From positions 1-64,000 of the forward strand of contig JABGSN010000015.1 of NCBI GenBank assembly GCA_018647765.1: a stretch of DNA of 64,000 bases. Direction: 5' to 3'. Below the pieces are notes generated by a model. The model did not search any database. It was not told the DNA's origin and saw only the letters and a program-made list of their open reading frames with translations. Positions 8,697 to 16,480 of this stretch are shown here, one piece after another (position 1 is the stretch's first letter; every line of letters begins with the position of its first letter). The stretch comes from Oceanospirillaceae bacterium. GTDB lineage: Bacteria > Pseudomonadota > Gammaproteobacteria > Pseudomonadales > Balneatricaceae. The translations under genes and the position numbers were made by a program.

Positions 8697-10312
8697 CATT
8701 ACTCTATTCTAGCCATGTAGATACCTTTTGCCGTGATAATCTGCCGCCCCACAATCAATGGCCAGAGCTTAATGCAAGCCAATACGCCTACCCTAAACGA
8801 CTCAACGTTGCCGTAGAACTCACCGACCATATGGTAGAACGAGGTTTTAGCGATCACACAGCCTTAATCGGCAATGGGCGCATGCGCACCTATAAAGAAC
8901 TGGCAGACTGGAGCAATCGCCTAGCCCACGCCTTGGTAGAAGACTATGGCGTTAAGCCTGGCAATCGGGTATTAATTCGGGCTGCCAACAATCCTGCTTT
9001 AGTCGCCTGTTGGCTAGCGGCCACCAAAGCTGGCGCTGTGGTTGTCAATACCATGCCTATGCTCAGGGCCGGTGAACTGAGCCAAATAGTTGAACTAGCG
9101 GAGATTAAGCTAGCCCTGTGTGACACGCGTTTAATGGACGAAATGATTGCCTGCGCCAAAAACAGCAACACCCTGCAACAGGTGGTTGGTTTTGATGGTA
9201 CGGCCAATTTCGATGCCGAACTGGACCGCGTAGCGCTCAATAAACCTGTACGCTTTGAAGCGGTGGCCACCAGTGCAGATGATGTGGCCTTATTGGGCTT
9301 TACCTCGGGCACCACTGGCAAGCCTAAAGCCACCATGCACTTTCATCGTGACTTACTTATTATCGCCGATGGCTACGCCCGAGAAGTTCTCCAAGTCACA
9401 CCAGATGATGTATTTGTGGGTTCGCCACCACTGGCATTTACCTTTGGTTTGGGTGGTTTAGCCATTTTCCCACTGCGTTTTGGTGCTGCAGCCACCTTGT
9501 TAGAAACAGCCTCGCCACCAGAGATGATCAACATTATAGAAACCTATAAGGCGACCATATGTTTTACCTCACCTACGGCTTACCGCGTGATGCTAAACGC
9601 CATGGACGAAGGTGCCGATTTGTCCAGTTTACGTATTGCCGTATCGGCCGGGGAAACGTTACCCGCGCCGGTGTTTAACGATTGGCAAGCAAAAACTGGC
9701 AAAACCATGCTCGACGGCATTGGTGCTACGGAAATGTTACACATTTTTATGTCAAACCGTATCGATGACGCTCGCCCGGCTTGCACTGGAAAACCCATTA
9801 CCGGCTACCAAGCCAAGGTCGTCGACGAGCAAATGCAAGAAATGGCAAGGGGCGAAGTGGGCAAACTGGCCGTGCGTGGTCCTACGGGCTGCCGTTATCT
9901 CAATGACGCACGTCAAACCAACTATGTAGTGGACGGCTGGAACCTGACGGGCGATGCGTTTTATCAAGATGAGGAAGGCTATTTTCATTTTGCAGCCCGC
10001 ACTGACGATATGATTTTATCATCTGGATATAACATCGCTGGCCCCGAAGTGGAGGCCTGCTTACTAGGCCATGAAGCGGTGTCTGAATGTGCCGTCATTG
10101 GCACCCCAGACAAGCAACGAGGACAACTTGTAGATGCCTACGTGGTACTCAACAATAGCTACACAGCTTCTAATGAAATGATCACCACGCTGCAAAACTA
10201 TGTTAAAAACACCATTGCTCCCTATAAGTATCCTCGGTTAGTCCATTTTATTGATGCATTACCCAAAACTGAAACCGGAAAAATCCAACGTTTCAAACTG
10301 AAAAACCTGTAG
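8693..10312 (+). CDS. abmG: 2-aminobenzoate-CoA ligase-type AMP-forming enzyme
   Basis: 539 residues of the ANL superfamily. The A3 P-loop LLGFTSGTTGKPKATMHFHR is near residue 202, the A5 motif DGIGATEMLHIFMS near 340, the A7/A8 segment NLTGDAFYQDEEGYFHFAAR with DDMILSSGYNIAGPEVEACL near 420-455, and the A10 lysine in PKTETGKIQRFKL near the end. It would activate an aromatic acid as an acyl-AMP and transfer it to CoA. It overlaps the acyl-CoA dehydrogenase stop by 4 bp. The symbol follows the A. evansii 2-aminobenzoate ligase (EC 6.2.1.32). The benzoate/aminobenzoate choice is from operon partners, since binding-pocket residues cannot be judged by eye. Confidence 0.8.
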   Translation: MTLLYSSHVDTFCRDNLPPHNQWPELNASQYAYPKRLNVAVELTDHMVERGFSDHTALIGNGRMRTYKELADWSNRLAHALVEDYGVKPGNRVLIRAANNPALVACWLAATKAGAVVVNTMPMLRAGELSQIVELAEIKLALCDTRLMDEMIACAKNSNTLQQVVGFDGTANFDAELDRVALNKPVRFEAVATSADDVALLGFTSGTTGKPKATMHFHRDLLIIADGYAREVLQVTPDDVFVGSPPLAFTFGLGGLAIFPLRFGAAATLLETASPPEMINIIETYKATICFTSPTAYRVMLNAMDEGADLSSLRIAVSAGETLPAPVFNDWQAKTGKTMLDGIGATEMLHIFMSNRIDDARPACTGKPITGYQAKVVDEQMQEMARGEVGKLAVRGPTGCRYLNDARQTNYVVDGWNLTGDAFYQDEEGYFHFAARTDDMILSSGYNIAGPEVEACLLGHEAVSECAVIGTPDKQRGQLVDAYVVLNNSYTASNEMITTLQNYVKNTIAPYKYPRLVHFIDALPKTETGKIQRFKLKNL

Positions 10313-10364
10313 TCAATTTTGTGACCACAGGTCTTAAAATAAAACCAAGAGAGAAAATTTCGCC

Positions 10365-10663
10365 ATGAAAAAATAATAATAACTAGCCTGTTAGGCGCGG
10401 CCTTGTGCTTGGCGCCCCAAGTTCAAGCTGATACCGTTAAAGTGGGGATAATTACCACCTTGTCTGGTGGCGGATCCGGCCTAGGCGTCGATGTGCGCGA
10501 CGGTTTCATGCTCGCAATCAACAATGCCAATAACGCTGATTTAGAGGTCGTTATTGAAGACGATGGCCGCAAGGGTTGTCACAAAAACTATTTCAACGTT
10601 GCGTGGCAAAACGACAGCCTGCATGAAGCCATGGGCAACTATGCCAATGGTGCAGATTACTGA
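10365..10663 (+). pseudogene. Collapsed Liv-type ABC substrate-binding protein
   Basis: The ATG at 10365, with GAGAGAAAA just before it, is followed by six A residues and then TAA, so translation stops after three codons. Adding one A restores a clean signal peptide, MKKIIITSLLGAALCLAPQV then QA, followed by DTVKVGIITTLSGGGSGLGV and the Leu/Ile/Val-binding-protein beginning up to VVIEDDGRK. There the frame jumps directly to GCHKNYFNVAWQNDSLHEAM, which in intact relatives lies about 50 residues further on, so an internal in-frame deletion is inferred. The frame then stops at 10663 after NYANGADY. At least two lesions plus the 3' loss make this a pseudogene of the operon's presumed aromatic-acid importer. 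Confidence 0.8.
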
Positions 10664-10757
10664 TGAATGCGTATTACTCGAACGCGGCACTACAGTTTGG
10701 AAAGGGCCACCAAACGCCCTCACCGATGATCTAAAAGACCGATATTTAGGCATATAA
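10656..10757 (+). pseudogene. C-terminal tail of a LivF-like ABC ATPase
   Basis: In the frame ending at the TAA 10755-10757, the last 33 codons read ITDECVLLERGTTVWKGPPN then ALTDDLKDRYLGI. LL-E-R-G-x-x-x-W-x-G-x-P followed by a closing R-Y-L-G-(I/V) is how many LivF-type ATPases of branched-chain/aromatic importers end. No Walker A, signature or Walker B motif is present upstream, because the preceding DNA is binding-protein sequence in another frame. The junction therefore looks like one large deletion that removed the rest of the binding protein, the permeases and most of the ATPases. It ends 2 bp before the thioesterase start. The match is from memory of the family. Confidence 0.6.
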
Positions 10758-10759
10758 CC

Positions 10760-11173
10760 ATGACACTATTCGAATTCCAACACCCCGTTTTATTCCAGCA
10801 CTGCGACCCGGCTGGCATAGTCTTTTACCCGCGCTACTTTGAAATGGTTAATGCCTGTGTGGAAACTTGGTTTGATCAAGAAATCGGCGTGTCGTTTAAC
10901 CAAATGCACCTACAACTTGGTCTTAGTGTACCTACGGTATTAACCGAAACTAAGTTCCATGCACCCAGTCATTTAGGTGATCATTTAATTTTTCAACTAA
11001 AGATAGCCAAGCTCGGAAGCAGCAGTTTGTTATTACAGATTACCGTCTTATGTGAAGCGCAGATTCGCCTCACCAATGAAACAACTGTAGTACTGGTAGA
11101 TCAACAAAGTGGTCGGCCCACGCCTTGGTCTCAACACGCCCAATTCAACACGCTGACCCATACCCATTCTTAA
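10760..11173 (+). CDS. 4-hydroxybenzoyl-CoA thioesterase-like hotdog protein
   Basis: 137 residues of the 4HBT hotdog family. The active-site segment HCDPAGIVFYPRYFEMVNAC contains Asp16, equivalent to the catalytic Asp17 of the Pseudomonas 4-hydroxybenzoyl-CoA thioesterase, and the helix after it is typical. The length matches the family. It starts 2 bp after the ATPase-tail remnant. It may release CoA from dead-end aminobenzoyl-CoA derivatives or recycle CoA in the pathway; hotdog thioesterases are promiscuous and the substrate is not determined. Only a weak ribosome binding site is seen, so expression may depend on read-through from the operon. Confidence 0.85.
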   Translation: MTLFEFQHPVLFQHCDPAGIVFYPRYFEMVNACVETWFDQEIGVSFNQMHLQLGLSVPTVLTETKFHAPSHLGDHLIFQLKIAKLGSSSLLLQITVLCEAQIRLTNETTVVLVDQQSGRPTPWSQHAQFNTLTHTHS

Positions 11174-11182
11174 GGATATAAC

Positions 11183-11572
11183 ATGAACTTACTCAACCCA
11201 CCCCATTGGAAAGCTGCAAAGGGTTACGCCAATGGCGTTATGGCTCAAGGCCAACAAATTTTTGTTGGCGGTCAAATCGGCTGGAATGCCAACCAGGTAT
11301 TTGAAACCCACGACTTTGTAGGCCAATGCGAGCAAGCATTAACCAACATTGTTGAGGTGTTAGCCCAAGCCAATGCCAAACCCAAACACCTAGTACGTTT
11401 AACCTGGTATGTGGTGGACAAGCAAGTTTACCTGCAACAGCAAGAGGCACTTGGCCAAGTCTATCGCAAAGTAATAGGCCGCCACTTCCCTGCTATGACG
11501 ATGGTGCAAGTGGCTGACCTAATTGAAGACCAAGCCTTGGTTGAAATTGAGGCCTCTGCTGTTATTGACTAA
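11183..11572 (+). CDS. RidA (YjgF/UK114) family protein lacking the usual catalytic Arg
   Basis: 129 residues with the RidA fold: GQQIFVGGQIGWNA in the first half, QCEQALTNIVEVLAQANAKP in the long helix, LTWYVVD, then HFPAMTMVQVADL and EIEASAVID at the end. Archetypal RidA enamine/imine deaminases carry an Arg at the position that here is Met105 (PAR becomes PAM), while the late Glu (EIEAS, Glu121) is kept. It therefore belongs with the Rid subfamilies that lack the Arg, and deaminase activity should not be assumed. It is the last gene of the operon, 9 bp after the thioesterase. The pathway makes an enamine (2-amino-5-oxocyclohex-1-ene-carboxyl-CoA), so a role in losing ammonia is tempting but unproven. 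Confidence 0.85.
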   Translation: MNLLNPPHWKAAKGYANGVMAQGQQIFVGGQIGWNANQVFETHDFVGQCEQALTNIVEVLAQANAKPKHLVRLTWYVVDKQVYLQQQEALGQVYRKVIGRHFPAMTMVQVADLIEDQALVEIEASAVID

Positions 11573-11599
11573 TTCGGGGCTTACTTACCGCCTGTGGCA

Positions 11600-12463
11600 T
11601 TAGCCTTTTAATGAGCTCAAATCACTAAAATACTTTTGCAATGCCGGCGCAAAATAGATGATGTCTTTGTAACCCTTTACGCAAGGTGGCATAGCATCTA
11701 TGCCAGCCTTTAGCTGTGTTAAGGCGTGGGGCACTTGTGCCAAGGCGATCATAGGATAGATATACACCCTTATGGTGAAGGCGATGGCATTAGTTTGTGG
11801 CAGGCGGGTTAAGGTTTGTCGTTCACAACGATAGTATAAGGGCGTATTTGCAGGGTAAATCTGCTTATCTTCTGGAAACTGGTCTAATTCATTACTAGCT
11901 TGCAATGACCAATTAAACCGCTGGATCGAATTTTCTACGCTGAGATGATCAAAAAACCGGTCTATTTTGGGTGTCAGTTTTTCATGCAGCGTAGGTACTG
12001 GGTCGTGAATCCTCGCCATGGGCTGGCCTATTTTCTCTGCCAAATGCCAGTTACTTGGGCTGCATAAGCTCGCTGCCGTAAGGCAGTATTCATTATTCAA
12101 TTTCTGCATAATTAACACATCATCTGCTACCCACAGTGATGCATTCCATAGGGGTTGCTTGGTGGATGCAGGCAGCTCTATGCCGTCTGGCAAATAACAC
12201 AGCCCATCGGCCAATGGACAATATAACGCGCTGTGATTTTCTAATAAATGACGTCTTAGCTCAGAGGCCAATTCGACTTGCGCCTCGTATGACGATGGCA
12301 CTGAGTCGAAAATGTGCTTCTGGCCTTGCTTATATAATGCCAATTTATGATCTAGGTAGCGGGGATAGTCTTGATCCGGCTCTATCCAGCTGCGGCTATC
12401 TAGTGATGACATACCCATGGAAATCACGTCTTTGTGCTGCATGTGTGGCAGATATTTGGGCAT
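11600..12463 (-). CDS. DUF3445 haem-dependent oxidative N-demethylase-like protein
   Basis: 287 residues. The central segment CSPSNWHLAEKIGQPMARIH with DPVP after it is the hallmark of the DUF3445 family, whose characterised member is a haem-dependent oxidative N-demethylase alpha subunit related to dimethylamine monooxygenase (DmmABC). The downstream WSLQASNELDQFP and [20 protein letters not shown] segments also fit. No reductase or second subunit lies next to it. It converges with the RidA-like gene and is divergent from a small membrane ORF. A role in methylamine or quaternary-amine use would agree with the GlxA/GbdR-type regulator 4.5 kb away, but that link is inference. Confidence 0.75.
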   Translation of the reverse strand: MPKYLPHMQHKDVISMGMSSLDSRSWIEPDQDYPRYLDHKLALYKQGQKHIFDSVPSSYEAQVELASELRRHLLENHSALYCPLADGLCYLPDGIELPASTKQPLWNASLWVADDVLIMQKLNNEYCLTAASLCSPSNWHLAEKIGQPMARIHDPVPTLHEKLTPKIDRFFDHLSVENSIQRFNWSLQASNELDQFPEDKQIYPANTPLYYRCERQTLTRLPQTNAIAFTIRVYIYPMIALAQVPHALTQLKAGIDAMPPCVKGYKDIIYFAPALQKYFSDLSSLKG

Positions 12464-12553
12464 TACATGAATTGCCTAGTTACTAATGGCTCTAATTAGC
12501 TATAATTTATTGTATTACGCCATCCAACTCAACAGATAACTAACGGAATTTTT

Positions 12554-12718
12554 ATGAAAAGCAGTAAGTCTTACACCCACATACTTATCATTATTATCTG
12601 CCTAGGCCTAAGCTTATTAGTGGATTTTAAAACAGGGATTTGGTCGTGGTTATTGGTGGCCGCAGTATTTGAGTTAGTGCTTTTTACTAAGCTTAAGAAA
12701 CAGATCAATAAAGATTAA
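12554..12718 (+). CDS. Small two-helix membrane protein
   Basis: A 54-codon frame beginning MKSSKSYTHILIIIICLGLS and ending KKQINKD. Two hydrophobic helices of about 15-18 residues are separated by a short DFKTG turn, and both ends are positively charged, which suggests an inner-membrane hairpin with both termini in the cytoplasm. The upstream region is a 90-bp divergent promoter space shared with the DUF3445 gene. The ribosome binding site is weak (ACGGA). The stop is 5 bp from the convergent channel gene's stop. No family was recognised. Charge and hydrophobicity pattern look protein-like, but expression is unproven. Confidence 0.5.
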   Translation: MKSSKSYTHILIIIICLGLSLLVDFKTGIWSWLLVAAVFELVLFTKLKKQINKD

Positions 12719-12723
12719 CCTTG

Positions 12724-13179
12724 TTATTTATCCAGCGCCTGCTCAACCCTAACCAACAGCTGATCGATTTTTTCTTCCAGCTGCTTATTGTGCGCCAGTA
12801 TTTCGGTATTTTGGTGGCGCAGCTCACGGTTTTTTACATTGGTATCGGCAAAGCCGAGCATGCGTTCGGCAATAAGCGCGCCGATAAATCCAACCAGACC
12901 CACACCCACATAAAACATGAGAGCCACTACAGTGCGGCCACCGATGGTGACGGGGTAGTGATCGCCAAAACCAATGGTGCTAGCGCTCATTTGCAAGGTC
13001 CAAAAGGCATCGACATAACTGTTAATATTACTGTTTGATGCGCCATTTTCAAAATGTAGTAAGACCAACGCCAACATGGCTATGACGCTGTAAAGCAAGC
13101 CAACACCGGCAGCCCCTAAGGCTAATATGCTGTAGTTACGAATGCCATATTTGTCGGTTTTATAGAGCCGCTTATTCAT
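12724..13179 (-). CDS. Two-TM potassium channel pore protein
   Basis: 151 residues. Helix 1 (about 18-42), a re-entrant pore loop with selectivity filter STIGFGD (residues 67-73), and helix 2 (about 82-105) make a KcsA-type Ion_trans_2 subunit. The filter reads TIGFG instead of TVGYG, a change still compatible with potassium selectivity. The tail (about 112-151) is charged with heptad-like spacing, probably a coiled coil for tetramer assembly. It is 14 bp downstream of the cyclodeaminase gene in the purEK direction, so it may be co-transcribed. No RCK or ligand domain is present. Confidence 0.85.
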   Translation of the reverse strand: MNKRLYKTDKYGIRNYSILALGAAGVGLLYSVIAMLALVLLHFENGASNSNINSYVDAFWTLQMSASTIGFGDHYPVTIGGRTVVALMFYVGVGLVGFIGALIAERMLGFADTNVKNRELRHQNTEILAHNKQLEEKIDQLLVRVEQALDK

Positions 13180-13193
13180 AATTTAGTTTCTCA

Positions 13194-14141
13194 TTAGGCG
13201 GCGCTGGCTACCATACGTGCCGCAACAAAATCCTCGATGGAGGCACCGACGGACTTAAACAAGCTAATGCTATTGTCCGGCCTAACGTAGCCCTGCTGGC
13301 TCAACTGATGTAAGTCTGCCCGTATATTGGCCATGTCAAAATGTCCCTCTTGCACCGCCTGTAGTAAATCACCGGCTTCGCCATTGGCTCCGGCATAGGT
13401 GTCTACAAACACCTGACTCTTTGCCACTAAAGCGCCATCCGTTTCCCTCAAGTCGGGTCGGTAAGCTCCCACCAGATCGATATGAGTGTTGGCTTTGACC
13501 CAAGCACCCTTTACCAGCGCCTGATTAGACAGGGTACAACAGCTTATAACATCGGCTTGGCTACAGGCTTGCTGCAGGTCACTAACGGCCTTTGCGCCTT
13601 CAACTTCACTCGCAATGGCAGCCGCTTTAGCGGGGTCTCGTCCCCAAATTAATACCCGATTTATAGAAGGTCGCACGCTCATATGAGCCTGTACGAGCTC
13701 TAAGGATAAGCGGCCCGTGCCGACTACAAGCAAGGTCTGAGCATCTACAGGGGCTAAGTAACGCGCGGCCAGAGCAGAGGCTGCTGCGGTTCTTCTAGCG
13801 GTGAGGGTGGCGCCATCAATCAAGGTAGACCAAGAGCCAGTTTGGGCATCTGCCACCAGCACTTGAGCCTGTATAGCCGCTAAGCTACGGGCCGAATTAC
13901 TTGGCACCACATTAACCAGCTTGACTACGACACCCGCATCTTGCGCCCAAGACGGCATGATCAGCAAGGTACGGTCGGCTTGGTTTGGCTGGTCTTCGCT
14001 GGCAGGTTCGGGCACAGAATAATGTAATCTGTGGGGCGCCGTGGCGGCGGCATCGCCTTTGGCAAAGGCCTCATCTAAGGCATTGATGAGCGCCGGATAA
14101 GGTAGCAATGTTGCTGTTGTTGGCCCATCAATAACACGCAT
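13194..14141 (-). CDS. Ornithine cyclodeaminase / mu-crystallin family protein
   Basis: 315 residues. The N-terminal part contains LHYSVPEP and LIMPSWAQDAGVVVKLVNVV, the substrate region of the family. The NAD(P)-binding Rossmann motif LLVVGTGRLSLELVQAHMSV is in the middle; the third glycine of the usual GxGxxG is replaced (GTGRLS), which is worth noting. VFVDTYAGANGEAGDLLQA follows. Members are ornithine cyclodeaminases, alanine dehydrogenases or ketimine reductases, so the reaction is not fixed. It begins 4 bp after the purK stop, an unusual partner for purine genes. Confidence 0.85.
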   Translation of the reverse strand: MRVIDGPTTATLLPYPALINALDEAFAKGDAAATAPHRLHYSVPEPASEDQPNQADRTLLIMPSWAQDAGVVVKLVNVVPSNSARSLAAIQAQVLVADAQTGSWSTLIDGATLTARRTAAASALAARYLAPVDAQTLLVVGTGRLSLELVQAHMSVRPSINRVLIWGRDPAKAAAIASEVEGAKAVSDLQQACSQADVISCCTLSNQALVKGAWVKANTHIDLVGAYRPDLRETDGALVAKSQVFVDTYAGANGEAGDLLQAVQEGHFDMANIRADLHQLSQQGYVRPDNSISLFKSVGASIEDFVAARMVASAA

Positions 14142-14145
14142 ATAG

Positions 14146-15228
14146 TTACCGCTCTAATTCGTTTATAGCCCAATCTAACGCGGGTTGGTACCAGTCGGTT
14201 AACGTGGCTTGCAGCTGCCTTAAGGAAGTAATTAACTGCGCCTTGTCGGCCATACAAAAGTTGATGTGGCCCACTTTGCGTACGGGCCTGACTTCTTTGC
14301 CGTACCAGAATACTTCGGCACCTGGCAGCGCTAGCCAGTCCAGGTTGTAATCAACACCAATCAGGTTAATCATCACACTATTATGCTTAATCACCGCAGG
14401 CGCAAGGGGCAAGTCTGCCGTGGCGCGTACATGGTATTCAAACTGGCTAATGCTAGCCCCAGCTTGAGTCCAGTGGCCGCTGTTATGTACACGTGGCGCA
14501 AGCTCATTAATAAGTAAGCGCTCACCAACACGGAATAGCTCCATGGCCATTACACCCACATAATCAAGCTCACCCATGACCTTTCCTAGCATGGTTTCCG
14601 CTTCATTTTGCAGGCTCTGCAGGCGCGCTAACGGCGCTAAGGTAACAGTAAGTATGCCGTCTTGATGGCGGTTTAATGCCAATGGGTAGTAATGGCACTC
14701 GCCCGCGCGGTTACGCACGCCCACAACTGAGACTTCTTCGTCAAAACCAATGGCTTGCTCGGCAATCACCTTGGTGTGCCAGCCTTCTGGAATAGCACTG
14801 TCTTGACCTTCAACCAACCAATGCTGGCCACGGCCATCAAAACCACCGCTGCGCTGTTTGAGCAATACTCGTTCACCGTATTGACTATGGAGGCTCGCTG
14901 CCGTGTCACTAGTTTCCACCAGCTGCCATGTCGCCGTAGCCAAATTCAAACGGTCTAATAGTCGCTTTTGAGTAACGCGGTCGGCCACTAGTCCAAATAC
15001 GTCTTGGTTAACAAAATTAGGGTGGGCTGCCAGCTGATCTGTGGCTTTGGTAGACGGCCACTGTTCGCGTTCCGCGGTAATCACATCGTCATCTTGCAAC
15101 GGCAAGTTAGCATCTACTTCAATATCTACGGGGCGTAAATCAACCCCCAAAGGTTGGGCTGCATGTTTAAGCATAGCGCCTAATTGACCTGCGCCTAATA
15201 CCCATACGCGTTTCATAGCTGGTTTCAT
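14146..15228 (-). CDS. purK: N5-carboxyaminoimidazole ribonucleotide synthase
   Basis: 360 residues of the ATP-grasp family. The N-terminus VWVLGAGQLGAMLKHAAQPL is the PurK pre-ATP-grasp domain. VLLKQRSGGFDGRGQHWLVE is the ATP-binding lysine and glycine loop, and LINELAPRVHNSGHWTQAGA is the metal/product region characteristic of PurK. It converts AIR plus bicarbonate and ATP to N5-CAIR, which PurE then rearranges. It lies 10 bp after purE on the same strand. ATG 15228 is kept; a second ATG at 15216 is equally plausible. Confidence 0.95.
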   Translation of the reverse strand: MKPAMKRVWVLGAGQLGAMLKHAAQPLGVDLRPVDIEVDANLPLQDDDVITAEREQWPSTKATDQLAAHPNFVNQDVFGLVADRVTQKRLLDRLNLATATWQLVETSDTAASLHSQYGERVLLKQRSGGFDGRGQHWLVEGQDSAIPEGWHTKVIAEQAIGFDEEVSVVGVRNRAGECHYYPLALNRHQDGILTVTLAPLARLQSLQNEAETMLGKVMGELDYVGVMAMELFRVGERLLINELAPRVHNSGHWTQAGASISQFEYHVRATADLPLAPAVIKHNSVMINLIGVDYNLDWLALPGAEVFWYGKEVRPVRKVGHINFCMADKAQLITSLRQLQATLTDWYQPALDWAINELER

Positions 15229-15238
15229 AACGTTTGTA

Positions 15239-15730
15239 TTAACCTTCCCTTGGGTCGGGGTTATCGAGTATGGTTTGTGTCTGCTCAGTGCGGAATTCTT
15301 CGATACGTTGCGCTAAGTCTGGGTCTTGGTTGGCGAGTATTTGGCTTGCCAAAAGACCCGCGTTAAAGGCACCAGCGCCACCTATAGCCATGCTTCCCAC
15401 AGCCACGCCACGAGGCATTTGCACAATGGAATAAAGGCTATCTACGCCGCTCAAGGCTTTGCTTTGTACTGGCACGCCGAGCACAGGCAAGCGGGTTTTA
15501 GAGGCCACCATGCCAGGTAGATGAGCAGCGCCACCGGCACCCGCAATGATCACTTGAATACCACGCTCTGCGGCTTGAGAAGAAAACGCCATGAGTTTGT
15601 CTGGGGTACGGTGTGCAGAAACCACTTCTACTTCGTAACTTACACCCAAACGATCCATAATTTGCGTGGCTTCTTGCATGCATGGCCAGTCGCTCTTAGA
15701 CCCCATGATAACGGCAACTTGTGCGCCCAT
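15239..15730 (-). CDS. purE: N5-CAIR mutase
   Basis: 163 residues, the class I PurE length. The phosphate-binding motif [14 protein letters not shown] lies near the N-terminus, SAHRTPDKL carries the catalytic His and [19 protein letters not shown] is the CAIR-binding loop. It converts N5-CAIR to CAIR in purine synthesis. It is the first gene of purE-purK-cyclodeaminase-channel and has a good GGAGG-type ribosome binding site about 10 bp upstream of the ATG. A divergent 108-bp gap separates it from the HAD gene. Confidence 0.97.
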   Translation of the reverse strand: MGAQVAVIMGSKSDWPCMQEATQIMDRLGVSYEVEVVSAHRTPDKLMAFSSQAAERGIQVIIAGAGGAAHLPGMVASKTRLPVLGVPVQSKALSGVDSLYSIVQMPRGVAVGSMAIGGAGAFNAGLLASQILANQDPDLAQRIEEFRTEQTQTILDNPDPREG

Positions 15731-15838
15731 TGGTTTTCCTCCAAAAATGAAGGCTGAATTTTACCACAGGGCTACATCAGGCTAAACAATGGAAACTAAA
15801 ACTAGCCTATTTCCTTTAAAATTAGTTAAATAGCGCTT

Positions 15839-16450
15839 ATGAATAATGCCCTTTCCCAACCACAGAAAAACATCTTAGCCAGCCAACACTGGATTTTCGA
15901 CATGGATGGCACCCTCACCATAGGTGTGCATGATTTTGCCATGATGCGCAGCGAGCTTGGCCTAGCCCCAGACGCCGCAATTTTGGAAACTGTACAAGCG
16001 ATGCCGCCGGAGCAGGCTGCGCCCTTGTGGGACAAGATCAATGCCATGGAATACCACTTTGCCAGCTTAGCCAAACCTATGCCAGGCGTATATGAGTTAC
16101 TGGAGCACCTGCAAGCAGAAGGTGTAAACCTTGGCATATTAACGCGCAATGTGATGCCCGTGGCGCTAGAAACGCTAAAAGCCTGCCACCTCGATGGTTT
16201 TTTTAAAACCCGCGATATTTTGGACCGTGATTCCTGTACCCCAAAACCTCACCCCGCTGGCATTGAATTGCTGTTGCAGCAATGGGGTGCAGATGCCTGT
16301 GATAGCGTTATGGTAGGCGACTACCTGTTTGATTTGCAAGCCGGTAAAGCCGCCAAGGTGGCCACCGTGCATATTAATACCCTAGCCCAGCATCCATGGC
16401 CAGAAATGACCGACTGGGGTATCCATAACCTCCACCAGCTTATGGGCTGA
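15839..16450 (+). CDS. HAD family phosphatase
   Basis: 203 residues. HAD motif I is FDMDGTLTIG near residue 22, motif II is LGILTRN near residue 100 and motifs III/IV are CTPKPHPAG and VGDYLFDLQAGKAA in the second half. The helical cap between motifs I and II resembles beta-phosphoglucomutase/phosphoglycolate phosphatase relatives. The substrate is unknown. It is the first plus-strand gene after the divergent purE promoter, and the truncated yhhN-like gene follows 30 bp later. Confidence 0.85.
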   Translation: MNNALSQPQKNILASQHWIFDMDGTLTIGVHDFAMMRSELGLAPDAAILETVQAMPPEQAAPLWDKINAMEYHFASLAKPMPGVYELLEHLQAEGVNLGILTRNVMPVALETLKACHLDGFFKTRDILDRDSCTPKPHPAGIELLLQQWGADACDSVMVGDYLFDLQAGKAAKVATVHINTLAQHPWPEMTDWGIHNLHQLMG

Positions 16451-16480
16451 TAAATAAGCCTCCTCAGCTTTAGCACCGCA

